Positions 12,091-18,031 of a DNA stretch of 28,288 nt are shown here, piece by piece; the first letter of the stretch is position 1, and each line of letters begins with the position of its first letter. Location of the stretch: positions 1 to 28,288 of the IMG/VR virus record IMGVR_UViG_3300023222_000117, one strand, 5' to 3'. Both the position numbers and the translations under genes were made by a program. A model generated the notes under the pieces. That model was not told the DNA's origin, did no database searches, and was given only the letters and a program-made list of their open reading frames with translations. This DNA is from a virus.

Positions 12091-13292
12091 GTAACGTAAG
12101 AATACATAAAGAAAGAGAATTCTCTACAATTGACAATCAACCTATAAATGATATAAATTTATCAATGGAAGGTATGGCTTTGTTAGTTTATCTTTTAAGC
12201 AAACCTAACAATTGGAAAGCCAGGAAGAGTCAAATTTGCAAACGCTTCCCTAAGAACACAAAGCATAAAATTGAAATATCTTTCAAGCAATTGGTCGAAA
12301 ATGGATATGCTATTCTTGAAAAAATAAAAGGTGAAAAAGGAAAATTTGATGGAAGCGAGTATGTAATATTTGAAAGAAAGGAGTTAAGCGATAAGTACCG
12401 CACCTCAAAATCACGGAGACCGGATATATTGGAGGTCGGAGAAATTGGAGAGTCCGAAATATCCGAGGCTCCAATAAACCTGGCCTATAGTAATACTAAA
12501 GAAGATAATAAAACTAAAAGAGATAATAAAATAGAAGAAGATAAAGAACCTTGTGCGAAAAAATCGCACGACCTTTATTTAATAGACATTAATTATTGCC
12601 CAGGACACAACGAGGAACCCCGATGGAGAGAATTCACAAAAGAAGATTATATGTTGAAATGCAATATCGATGAATCAGAATGGCTCAAGATGCAAAAAGA
12701 TAAAGACATAAAAATTTTGGATGATGGAGATATTACTATTAATCCGAATGGCCTTATAGATAGGTTCAACAAAACAGACGAAAGGCAACCAACCAAGTTT
12801 GAAACAGCTATTAAAGAAAGTATTGAGCGTAACAACCCCCCCGTCAGCGCAGAATCAGAGTATTGCAAATGTATTAAACCTGCTATTGCTACTTTTGGCG
12901 GAGATATATCTAGTCCAGATGTTTGTTTGAATTGTGATAAATCTATGAAACCAGAGTTGAAGAAAGGCGGGGGGGATTATACCCCAGAGTTTGAGGAATG
13001 GTGGAGCCATTGGATAGATATGAAACGGAATATAGCAAAGCCGAAATGTTTTGAGAAGTGGAAAAAGATAATAGAGCCGACGCATTTAAAAACCTGGGTA
13101 CACCCTGAACTTTTGATAGATTTAATTATAGACCAAAAACGTTCGTACGTAGAAAGTGGATTCATCCCCCTACCAATGACCTATCTAAACCAAGGCAGAT
13201 GGGAAGACACCAAGAAGGCGATATTGTTTAATAAAAAGAAAGCAAACGGCACAACTGAAGTCGAAAGGAAACCCTACGTATGGAAAGACTAG
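12087..13292 (+). CDS. Replication initiator/helicase-loader-like protein (DnaT/O-type)
   Basis: 401 residues; ATG overlapping the previous stop. Residues 1-97 form a winged-helix domain (L-S-M-E-G-M-A-L-L-V-Y-L-L-S, W-K-A-R-K-S-Q-I-C-K, L-V-E-N-G-Y-A) as in phage replisome organisers. A Lys/Asp/Glu-rich linker follows. A four-Cys cluster (C-K-C ... C-L-N-C, about residues 259-285) probably binds zinc. The C-terminus (F-E-E-W-W-S-H-W, A-K-P-K-C-F-E-K-W, F-I-P-L-P-M-T-Y-L-N-Q-G-R-W-E-D) matches the DnaT/lambda-O-related domain that recruits helicase or its loader. It likely binds the phage origin; no clear iteron array is visible inside the gene. Confidence 0.75.
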   Translation: MSNVRIHKEREFSTIDNQPINDINLSMEGMALLVYLLSKPNNWKARKSQICKRFPKNTKHKIEISFKQLVENGYAILEKIKGEKGKFDGSEYVIFERKELSDKYRTSKSRRPDILEVGEIGESEISEAPINLAYSNTKEDNKTKRDNKIEEDKEPCAKKSHDLYLIDINYCPGHNEEPRWREFTKEDYMLKCNIDESEWLKMQKDKDIKILDDGDITINPNGLIDRFNKTDERQPTKFETAIKESIERNNPPVSAESEYCKCIKPAIATFGGDISSPDVCLNCDKSMKPELKKGGGDYTPEFEEWWSHWIDMKRNIAKPKCFEKWKKIIEPTHLKTWVHPELLIDLIIDQKRSYVESGFIPLPMTYLNQGRWEDTKKAILFNKKKANGTTEVERKPYVWKD

Positions 13293-13912
13293 AAGACTTG
13301 GTAAATCACATTGACAACCTATTTCTACACAAGAATTTCGTGAGCCCGGAAGAAAGGAACGCCAAACTGCAACGATTCAACGATATGTTCAAACGATACA
13401 CGCCGGAGCTATTAATTAAATCCTTTAGAGATTGGAGCGAAAATTTCAGTTCTAAGTTAGGTTCTGGGAAGGATTTCTTTGATGACTTGTCAAGATTTAA
13501 AGCTATATGTGATAGGCCTGAAAGCGAAAAATGGAAACCGGTAGGAGATGGAGAATACAGGCGGCTGCCAACCAGAGAGTTTCATGATGCAATTGCGGCC
13601 ATAAATGTAAAACCTCACAAAAACCCGGAAAATAAGAACTGGAAAACGAATGAGCAATGTCTGGTTGAGTGGTACGATAAAACCTATATCAAACCTGCTA
13701 TTAAACAACACATTGAAAAGAGACTCGAGCTCGAACGCATTGACATGCCAGCAGATGAACTCAGAGCGGAAGGAAACAAAAGATATTGCTATTACTGTGA
13801 TGGATATGTAGTTAGACCGAATATAAGCACTATTGTAGTTGAATGGGCTCTATATTACGAGTGTCAAAAGTGCGATGTTAAGTTTGAAATTCAGGAAGAT
13901 TTACCATTTTAA
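13280..13912 (+). CDS. Replication-module protein with C-terminal zinc ribbon
   Basis: 210 residues; ATG overlaps the replication protein gene by 13 bases, with AAAGG ten bases upstream. Residues 1-100 are helical (L-E-D-L-V-N-H-I-D-N-L-F, R-Y-T-P-E-L-L-I-K-S-F-R-D-W), the pattern seen in proteins that follow O-like initiators in phages and may act as helicase loaders. Residues about 170-205 contain C-Y-Y-C ... C-Q-K-C, a zinc ribbon. No Walker motif, so it is not a DnaC-type ATPase. Loader function is inference from position. Confidence 0.65.
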   Translation: MERLEDLVNHIDNLFLHKNFVSPEERNAKLQRFNDMFKRYTPELLIKSFRDWSENFSSKLGSGKDFFDDLSRFKAICDRPESEKWKPVGDGEYRRLPTREFHDAIAAINVKPHKNPENKNWKTNEQCLVEWYDKTYIKPAIKQHIEKRLELERIDMPADELRAEGNKRYCYYCDGYVVRPNISTIVVEWALYYECQKCDVKFEIQEDLPF

Positions 13913-13924
13913 AAAGGAGATAAA

Positions 13925-14155
13925 ATGAGAAAGATTAAATACCAAGCATACGATAAAGAATCTGGGCAGATGCACCAAATAGGTCAAATAGATATAGACT
14001 TAGAGCAAACATTGGGACCGGGTGAAGTTGTAAAGATTTTACACCATGTCGAAATGGCAAAAGTTAACTTCGACACGCCACATGATGAAAAATATAACGC
14101 AGCTGGTAATCCGTGCTTGCGTCATTTTGAAACTTTAAAACAGGAGATAAGATGA
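13925..14155 (+). CDS. Small hypothetical protein
   Basis: 76 residues; ATG with AAGGAG nine bases upstream. Pattern I-K-Y-Q-A-Y-D-K-E-S-G-Q-M-H-Q-I-G-Q-I-D-I-D resembles the YopX-type start (a protein describing a modified molecule), but the YopX core is not complete. A 4-base overlap links it to the next gene. Function unknown. Confidence 0.55.
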   Translation: MRKIKYQAYDKESGQMHQIGQIDIDLEQTLGPGEVVKILHHVEMAKVNFDTPHDEKYNAAGNPCLRHFETLKQEIR

Positions 14156-14319
14156 AATACGATTTCAAAGTAGGGGATTATGTCTTAGTTGACAATAAAG
14201 AAAAAACTGAATTTACAATAAGGGGATTTATCCAGATTGGTGAACACAGATTTGCCCAGGGTTTTTATGGTCCCGTTCTATTAAGAAGCCTTTCATTAAA
14301 AGAGGAGATTAAAGAATGA
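14152..14319 (+). CDS. Small SH3/KOW-like protein
   Basis: 55 residues. ATG overlaps the preceding stop and has AGGAG upstream; the TGA overlaps the next ATG. It begins M-K-Y-D-F-K-V-G-D-Y-V-L-V-D-N, the barrel-opening pattern seen in small KOW or SH3-like phage proteins, and similar to the paralogues at 15953 and 16377 (F-K-V-G-E-x-V). No catalytic motif. Confidence 0.6.
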   Translation: MKYDFKVGDYVLVDNKEKTEFTIRGFIQIGEHRFAQGFYGPVLLRSLSLKEEIKE

Positions 14320-14528
14320 AATTACAAAGATATGATTTAATATCAACAGATTGCTATTATGGTCAAAGATGTGGTGCTTATATTGGTGAGGTTGAAGATG
14401 GTGAATGCGTTGACGCTGAAGATGCTTATAACCTAGAATATGAAAATAAGGAACTAGAAAAAGAGAATGAAGAATTAAAAGAAACAATCAAACTTCTTGA
14501 AAGGTATGCGTTAACAGTAAATGAGTAA
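14316..14528 (+). CDS. Small protein with C-terminal coiled coil
   Basis: 70 residues; ATG with GAGGAG nine bases upstream. The N-terminal half carries two Cys and reads D-C-Y-Y-G-Q-R-C-G-A-Y-I-G-E-V-E-D-G. The C-terminal half (E-Y-E-N-K-E-L-E-K-E-N-E-E-L-K-E) is a strong coiled coil. It overlaps the nuclease gene by 8 bases. Such small coiled-coil proteins are common in phage early regions; function unknown. Confidence 0.6.
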   Translation: MKLQRYDLISTDCYYGQRCGAYIGEVEDGECVDAEDAYNLEYENKELEKENEELKETIKLLERYALTVNE

Positions 14529-14961
14529 TAAATCAGCATCATCAGACCCCAGGCTTAAGTTTGCAAAGCCAGGCACCTCAGTCTACACTGACACGTATAA
14601 GCAAGAGAAAACATTCCAAAAGCAGTGCGAGAACCTATTGATGTGGAACGGTTTTGTAAAGCCTGGAGATATATTAGATGGCAGATACGGGGTAGGTGGT
14701 AATCCACGCGGAGTATATTTCCATATCCCAAACGAAGTGTTCAGCCGGCAGAAAAATAACGTCAGTCGTAATTTAAAGAACTTACCTGACTTAATTGTCT
14801 TGAATGCTGACGGCCGGTACTGGTCGCCTGAATTGAAGTCTGTAAATGGAAAACTATCAACCGGACAAAAAGCAGTTAGGAAGATAATACATACGCCTGA
14901 CTTTAAATCACTAGAGCATTTTAATTTAGAATTGATAAGGTGGATAAATAATGAGAGATAA
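14521..14961 (+). CDS. VRR-NUC-type PD-(D/E)xK nuclease
   Basis: 146 residues. The VRR-NUC core is visible: L-P-D-L-I-V-L with Asp 90, then P-E-L-K-S with Glu 104 and Lys 106, followed by G-K-L-S-T-G-Q, the usual Gln-containing helix start. An N-terminal E-x-x-F-Q-K-Q-C-E-N-L-L helix also fits the family. Phage VRR-NUC proteins are structure-selective nucleases acting on branched DNA and often replace RusA-type resolvases near the end of early operons. The active residues are all present. Overlaps the next gene by 11 bases. Confidence 0.8.
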   Translation: MSNKSASSDPRLKFAKPGTSVYTDTYKQEKTFQKQCENLLMWNGFVKPGDILDGRYGVGGNPRGVYFHIPNEVFSRQKNNVSRNLKNLPDLIVLNADGRYWSPELKSVNGKLSTGQKAVRKIIHTPDFKSLEHFNLELIRWINNER

Positions 14962-15113
14962 AAAATGTCTGTGGGTTTATGATGAGGAAGATAACGCATG
15001 GGCAACAGCTTGCAGAGAATATTTTGAATTCACCGACGGTCAAATAGAAGAGAACAAATTTCATATATTGCCATCAGTGCGGAAGAAAGATTAAAATAGG
15101 ACCCCGTGTTTAA
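14951..15113 (+). pseudogene. Zinc-ribbon small protein, apparent single-base frameshift
   Basis: The ATG frame encodes 47 residues (14951-15094) and begins M-R-D-K-K-C-L-W-V-Y-D-E-E-D-N-A-W-A-T-A-C, with E-F-T-D-G later: the usual start of small phage zinc-ribbon proteins, which end in a C-x-x-C-G motif. In this frame the end reads I-L-P-S-V-R-K-K-D. One base later (+1 shift near 15059-15061, in AAA-TTT-C) the frame reads F-I-Y-C-H-Q-C-G-R-K-I-K-I and stops at 15113, restoring the missing CHQC-G knuckle. Either one T is extra (mutation or sequencing error) or ribosomes shift there. Confidence 0.55.
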
Positions 15114-15122
15114 CTGAAAATT

Positions 15123-15152
15123 AAAACCCCCCGCTAGAGAACGGAGGGTTTT
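15123..15152 (-). terminator. Terminator between convergent transcripts
   Basis: AAAACCCCCCG (15123-15133) pairs with CGGAGGGTTTT (15142-15152), with one C-A mismatch. Read on the minus strand it is followed by TTTTAATTTT, a good tail for the holin-like gene. Read on the + strand the tail is short (TTTT then GAGG), so it may also end the early operon weakly. Confidence 0.7.
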
Positions 15153-15166
15153 GAGGAAAAGAGAAT

Positions 15167-15463
15167 TTATACTTTGTTTAATTTAACGACATTCTTACCG
15201 AGCAACTTAGTTGTTTTGAACAACCCAGCAGCAACGCCACCCGCAAGGATACCGACAAATCCTGCAAGCATCCAACCAAGTTCTTGCAAGTATGTGAACT
15301 CGCTGGCAAAGATGGAGATTATAAAAGTCAATACTATTGCCGAAGTTCCTTTGATGTTGCCTAGGGCGTTTCTAAGTACCTTTGTAGCGGCGATAATCGT
15401 CGCAATCATTGCAAGTAAATCCTGGCTGAATATGATGTTAAAAAAATCTGGTATTTCGTCCAT
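15167..15463 (-). CDS. Holin-like membrane protein (minus strand)
   Basis: 98 residues; on the minus strand the ATG has AGAGG about nine bases upstream. Two or three hydrophobic segments (about residues 14-32, 40-60 and 64-83) with a short acidic N-terminus and a lysine-rich tail (K-T-T-K-L-L-G-K-N-V-V-K-L). This size and layout fit class I/II phage holins. It is the only coding gene on the minus strand in the window, with its own terminator downstream. An opposing + frame over the same bases lacks a ribosome site and is Pro/Ser-rich noise. It could instead be a different membrane protein; no endolysin lies beside it. Confidence 0.65.
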   Translation of the reverse strand: MDEIPDFFNIIFSQDLLAMIATIIAATKVLRNALGNIKGTSAIVLTFIISIFASEFTYLQELGWMLAGFVGILAGGVAAGLFKTTKLLGKNVVKLNKV

Positions 15464-15540
15464 TGATGAAACCTCTTAATTAATGATGACACATAATAAA
15501 TAAAATGCTGCATAATTCCAAAAGAAAAATGATATAGTCC

Positions 15541-15568
15541 TTGCAGGTTAAATATAATATGTTATATT
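15541..15568 (+). promoter_or_regulatory. Promoter P4 with the palindromic 18-mer
   Basis: TTGCAG (15541-15546), a 16-base spacer, TATATT (15563-15568) with TG in front. AATATAATATGTTATATT (15551-15568) is identical to P2 and P3, but the following bases are GT, so the -7 box is TATATTGT. It precedes the packaging-region operon. Confidence 0.65.
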
Positions 15569-15577
15569 GTAGGTGTG

Positions 15578-15841
15578 ATGAGAGAAGAAACTAAAAAAGA
15601 GAAAAATGAAATGAAATTAAACCAATCAACTTTAGATAGAGCGATTAATATAGCGGAATTAGAAAATGTTGAGTTAAGTGAAGATAATTCAATTGAGTAT
15701 TTTCAAAAAGCTCTTATTGAAGAAATTAACCTTGCTGCGGATATTGTAGAAGATTGTCGGCATGAATTCGGTAAAGGGTATTGCATACAACAAAAAATGA
15801 AGAATAGGGTTTATGGATGGCAACAGGAAGATATATTGTAA
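15578..15841 (+). CDS. Hypothetical protein, first gene after P4
   Basis: 87 residues from the ATG at 15578; another in-frame ATG lies at 15611. The first ATG is only about 10 bases after the -10 of P4, so it would be nearly leaderless, and the second start (76 residues, M-K-L-N-Q-S-T-L-D-R-A) may be the used one. Acidic and helical, two Cys, C-terminus V-Y-G-W-Q-Q-E-D-I-L. The W-Q-Q-E-D motif and its DNA (ATGGCAACAGGAAGAT) recur in the zinc protein at 16148. Function unknown. Confidence 0.55.
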   Translation: MREETKKEKNEMKLNQSTLDRAINIAELENVELSEDNSIEYFQKALIEEINLAADIVEDCRHEFGKGYCIQQKMKNRVYGWQQEDIL

Positions 15842-15855
15842 AAGAGGAGAAAGTA

Positions 15856-15960
15856 ATGATTTTTAGAATTAAGAGAGAAAGTTCTTCAAGGGGAGAGAAG
15901 CATTTCGAAGAATTTAAACATCAAGGTGAATGGTTTTGTAAGCCATATATTAATGTGTAG
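15856..15960 (+). CDS. 34-residue hypothetical protein
   Basis: ATG with AGAGGAGAAAG just upstream, a strong ribosome site. The frame reads M-I-F-R-I-K-R-E-S-S-S-R-G-E-K-H-F-E-E-F and ends W-F-C-K-P-Y-I-N-V. It overlaps the next ATG by 8 bases. Too short for family assignment; the ribosome site and spacing support translation. Confidence 0.5.
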   Translation: MIFRIKRESSSRGEKHFEEFKHQGEWFCKPYINV

Positions 15961-16141
15961 AGGACAACAAAACAAATTCAAAGTCGGGGAGTCGGTTAAA
16001 GTAATCCGTAACGGAGATATAGCAACCATTCTTAATGTTAGCGGAAATCATTGCTGGCTAGATTGGGGTAAAGCTAATAATATGACACATTCAAGAAAAT
16101 CAATACTTCACTATACAAAATTAGTACTAATCAAACAATGA
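15953..16141 (+). CDS. SH3/KOW-like small protein, paralogue 1
   Basis: 62 residues from ATG at 15953; an upstream ATG at 15926 extends it by 9 residues, but the shorter form matches the paralogue at 16377. Pattern Q-N-K-F-K-V-G-E-S-V-K-V-I, a barrel core, and L-H-Y-T-K-L-V-L-I-K-Q at the end. The DNA at both ends is nearly identical to that of 16377-16541, showing recent duplication. No membrane segment or catalytic motif. Confidence 0.6.
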   Translation: MCRGQQNKFKVGESVKVIRNGDIATILNVSGNHCWLDWGKANNMTHSRKSILHYTKLVLIKQ

Positions 16142-16147
16142 AAAGCA

Positions 16148-16384
16148 ATGAAAAGCAAAGAAAAAGTAGATTCTGAACAAATGTGTTGCTGTAAATGCGG
16201 ACACATTGCCAGTTTATGCGAACCGTATGAAACAGAATATCCTGACGGCGAAAACGGGGACGAATTCCCCATTTGCCCTCATTGCGGAGAATGGAACACG
16301 GGCGGCTGTGGTAGTTATGCTCGTATGGAAGTATGGCAACAGGAAGATTTTGAGACAATTCTTGAGTTGAACAAGAATGAATAG
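16148..16384 (+). CDS. Zinc-binding small protein
   Basis: 78 residues. Cysteine knuckles C-C-C-K-C-G-H and C-P-H-C-G-E bracket an acidic loop, a two-knuckle zinc ribbon. The tail (W-Q-Q-E-D-F-E-T-I-L-E) shares sequence with the protein at 15578. The start region is a tandem repeat of ATGAAAAGCA (16138 and 16148); the second copy opens the long frame. Possible nucleic-acid binding. Overlaps the next gene by 8 bases. Confidence 0.6.
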   Translation: MKSKEKVDSEQMCCCKCGHIASLCEPYETEYPDGENGDEFPICPHCGEWNTGGCGSYARMEVWQQEDFETILELNKNE

Positions 16385-16541
16385 AACACAAAACAAATTC
16401 AAAGTCGGGGAGCGGGTTGAGATAATTGCACATTATTATTTTTATGGTGTTACTGATAAGATTAAACAGATTGATGGTAATGAATGTTATGTTAAGGGGC
16501 GTTGGTTTCACTATACAGAATTAGTACTAAGCAAACAATGA
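16377..16541 (+). CDS. SH3/KOW-like small protein, paralogue 2
   Basis: 54 residues: M-N-R-T-Q-N-K-F-K-V-G-E-R-V-E-I-I-A to H-Y-T-E-L-V-L-S-K-Q. Clear paralogue of 15953-16141, with the same first 12 and last 10 residues and a different middle (a Tyr-rich loop, then G-N-E-C-Y-V-K-G-R-W). The frame is intact. The ribosome site is inside the preceding gene and weak. Confidence 0.6.
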   Translation: MNRTQNKFKVGERVEIIAHYYFYGVTDKIKQIDGNECYVKGRWFHYTELVLSKQ

Positions 16542-16542
16542 A

Positions 16543-16722
16543 ATGTACACTAAGAGATATATCTGCCCCAGTTGCCACAGAAGGTGGTATATTTACGATG
16601 ATGGCAGATTCAACAAATTCAAGAGACACATTAAATACTGTCCCCGTCGGGCAGGAATACGAGCCGACCGGTCTAGGGATTCGAAATCCTTGCGGGCGTG
16701 GGGCAGATATTTATTGCGGTAA
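16543..16722 (+). CDS. C2HC-type zinc-finger small protein
   Basis: 59 residues from ATG at 16543. The pattern Y-I-C-P-S-C-H-R-R-W-Y-I ... F-K-R-H-I-K-Y-C gives a C-x2-C-x(18)-H-x3-C zinc finger. A long basic C-terminus (R-A-G-I-R-A-D-R-S-R-D-S-K-S-L-R) follows. It starts directly after the second SH3-like paralogue, as the zinc protein at 16148 follows the first, so the region is a duplicated pair of SH3-like plus zinc protein. Two other frames here (one at 16502) lack a motif. No ribosome site of its own; translational coupling is likely. Confidence 0.55.
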   Translation: MYTKRYICPSCHRRWYIYDDGRFNKFKRHIKYCPRRAGIRADRSRDSKSLRAWGRYLLR

Positions 16723-16743
16723 TGAGATAAGTGAAGTAAGCAC

Positions 16744-17016
16744 ATGACCAAGAAAGAAAAAGAAATAGTAGCTAAAGCACTAGACCAAGCAAGGAAAGCA
16801 GTCAAGAGGTTTAATTCACCTGTTCATATGGTTACTGGTGGAGCCATGTGTGACGTACTGAAAGATATTGATTCACTTCTGTCTGTGTTATTCGTAGAGT
16901 CCGAAAAGAAGGCAGACAAATCTGAGTCCATACTCTTGAAAAAGACTACCCAAAAGTCGCCTGAGTGGTGTGGTCGAAGCAATCGTTTAGCAGGATATAT
17001 ATATTTATTGCGATGA
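16744..17016 (+). CDS. Small hypothetical protein
   Basis: 90 residues; ATG preceded by GAAGTAAGCAC, a moderate site. Helical N-terminus (K-K-E-K-E-I-V-A-K-A-L-D-Q-A-R-K-A-V-K-R), a middle V-T-G-G-A-M-C-D-V-L-K-D-I-D, and a basic end. No recognised domain. It stops immediately before the structured RNA at 17017. Confidence 0.5.
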   Translation: MTKKEKEIVAKALDQARKAVKRFNSPVHMVTGGAMCDVLKDIDSLLSVLFVESEKKADKSESILLKKTTQKSPEWCGRSNRLAGYIYLLR

Positions 17017-17112
17017 AATCCCCCCTGCTGTAGCTTGGTACTGTTGTGGTTGATAACCAAAAGGGTAAGCCTAATCAGCTTTGCCTACCGTGCCAAGTTA
17101 CAGCAGGGGATT
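17017..17112 (+). ncRNA. Structured RNA E2, long closing stem with internal hairpins
   Basis: The segment AATCCCCCCTGCTGTAGCTTGG (first part at 17017-17030) pairs with CCAAGTTACAGCAGGGGATT (17093-17112) over about 19 pairs with a two-C bulge and one mismatch. The enclosed 54 bases hold TGGTT-GAT-AACCA (17047-17059) and AAGC-CTAATCA-GCTT with a 7-base loop (17067-17081), flanked by GGTA/TACC. No T run follows, so it is not a terminator. It lies in a gap without any coding frame, just upstream of a TTG-start gene whose ribosome site is 12 bases further on. It could be a regulatory leader, an RNase site or a stand-alone RNA. Confidence 0.5.
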
Positions 17113-17135
17113 AATTTTTAATTGAGGAGAAAAGA

Positions 17136-17330
17136 TTGAAATTAAGGATTGTATTAATGTATAGATATTTTTGTAAGAAAATATTATCAGTTTATGGAGT
17201 TAACGAAATCTACACAGTTAAATTAGAGGGGGACCCAAGTACATACCTTCCTTCATCAGAAGGTCAGGAGCGTAACGGGTTTATAGTGCGAAAAGGTAAA
17301 TGGACTTTAATTGATGGAAATATTGATTGA
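17136..17330 (+). CDS. Small hypothetical protein, TTG start, paralogue pair
   Basis: 64 residues from TTG with GAGGAG seven bases upstream. Basic hydrophobic N-terminus, then P-S-T-Y-L-P-S-S-E-G-Q-E-R-N-G-F-I-V-R-K-G-K-W-T-L. The C-terminal half is a paralogue of the end of the 17774 gene (E-G-Q-E-x-N-G-[FY]-I-x-x-K-G-K-W-x-L). Function unknown. Confidence 0.5.
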   Translation: MKLRIVLMYRYFCKKILSVYGVNEIYTVKLEGDPSTYLPSSEGQERNGFIVRKGKWTLIDGNID

Positions 17331-17430
17331 CATTATAGAGGAGTTCTTATTATTATTTTTATGCGGTTTAATAGGATATTTATCAAATTTTGTTTGGCCG
17401 TTTAACAAATTGAGGAGAAAGAAGAGATGA
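17323..17430 (+). CDS. Possible 35-residue single-pass membrane peptide
   Basis: TTG-ATT-GAC, overlapping the preceding stop, to TGA at 17428, which overlaps the next ATG (ATGA). The sequence has acidic residues, one hydrophobic stretch (F-L-L-L-F-L-C-G-L-I-G-Y-L) and a basic tail (N-K-L-R-R-K-K-R), a sensible small membrane protein. An ATT start or no translation is also possible. It precedes a lipoprotein gene. Confidence 0.4.
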   Translation: MIDIIEEFLLLFLCGLIGYLSNFVWPFNKLRRKKR

Positions 17431-17777
17431 AGAAAGATTTTAAAGTAGAAGTAGACCTAGCAACGTTAGCAATAGGTATTATAGGTATATTGCTTGCAAT
17501 CGCTCTGGTTTTTATGTTGGCCGGTTGTTCTAAAGATTCCCCCGCCCAACCAACACCACTACCGATGTACAACCACGGCACCATTGAAAACGGCGCCGAC
17601 CTTTTCCAAACAAATCCCAGGCAAATAACAACCTATTATCACAAAGACATAGCCATAAACATAACAGGCGAAACTATTTCATTTTATACTCAGTACGATA
17701 ATGACAACGGAAACTTGCCCGTGGCGGCGCTGGTTATAACTTTGAAGGATGATGAGTTGTTGAAGGTAGTTCAATGA
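17427..17777 (+). CDS. Predicted phage lipoprotein
   Basis: 116 residues; ATG with GAGGAG upstream. A hydrophobic segment (residues 13-33, A-I-G-I-I-G-I-L-L-A-I-A-L-V-F-M) ends in L-A-G-C, a lipobox with Cys 34, followed by S-K-D-S-P. The mature part is about 80 residues, beta-rich, with no known domain. Phage lipoproteins made during infection or lysogeny often block superinfection (T5 Llp and the TP-J34 Ltp lipoprotein are examples), but this one shows no sequence match I can name. Overlaps the 17774 gene by 4 bases. Confidence 0.65.
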   Translation: MKKDFKVEVDLATLAIGIIGILLAIALVFMLAGCSKDSPAQPTPLPMYNHGTIENGADLFQTNPRQITTYYHKDIAINITGETISFYTQYDNDNGNLPVAALVITLKDDELLKVVQ

Positions 17778-18031
17778 AACGTTTAACCAGAGAACAGAGA
17801 AATAAGACTAAGTTAACAGTAAATATATCACCTAAAAATCCACGTATTCTTTATTTTGACGACAACGATGAGGTGATAGTAGTTGACAAAAACCCACATT
17901 CATATGTTTCGGCAGGTGAAGGACAAGAATGTAATGGATATATAAAGCACAAAGGTAAGTGGATTTTGATGAAACCAAGCAAACCCGGACAAGTAAATGA
18001 TAATCAAATTAAATCGGGAGATATTGAGTAA
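17774..18031 (+). CDS. Small hypothetical protein, paralogue of 17136
   Basis: 85 residues; ATG overlaps the previous stop. Basic N-terminus (M-K-R-L-T-R-E-Q-R-N-K-T-K) and a second half matching 17136-17330 (G-E-G-Q-E-C-N-G-Y-I-K-H-K-G-K-W-I-L). Its final base is the first of the TerS ATG. Function unknown. Duplication within 600 bases is a sign of local gene amplification. Confidence 0.55.
   Translation: MKRLTREQRNKTKLTVNISPKNPRILYFDDNDEVIVVDKNPHSYVSAGEGQECNGYIKHKGKWILMKPSKPGQVNDNQIKSGDIE

Noticed and set aside
15174-15479. + strand frame opposite the holin-like gene
   Set aside because: No ribosome site and Pro/Ser-rich composition; the minus frame has a good site and clear membrane segments.
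16638-16706. tRNA candidate with a T-arm-like AGGGA-TTCGAAA-TCCTT
   Set aside because: The T-arm is followed by bases that do not pair with a proper acceptor or D-arm, and the segment codes for the basic end of a zinc-finger protein.
16502-16747. 81-codon frame overlapping the zinc-finger gene
   Set aside because: The alternative frame from 16543 contains a complete C2HC zinc finger and starts directly after the previous stop; this frame shows no motif.
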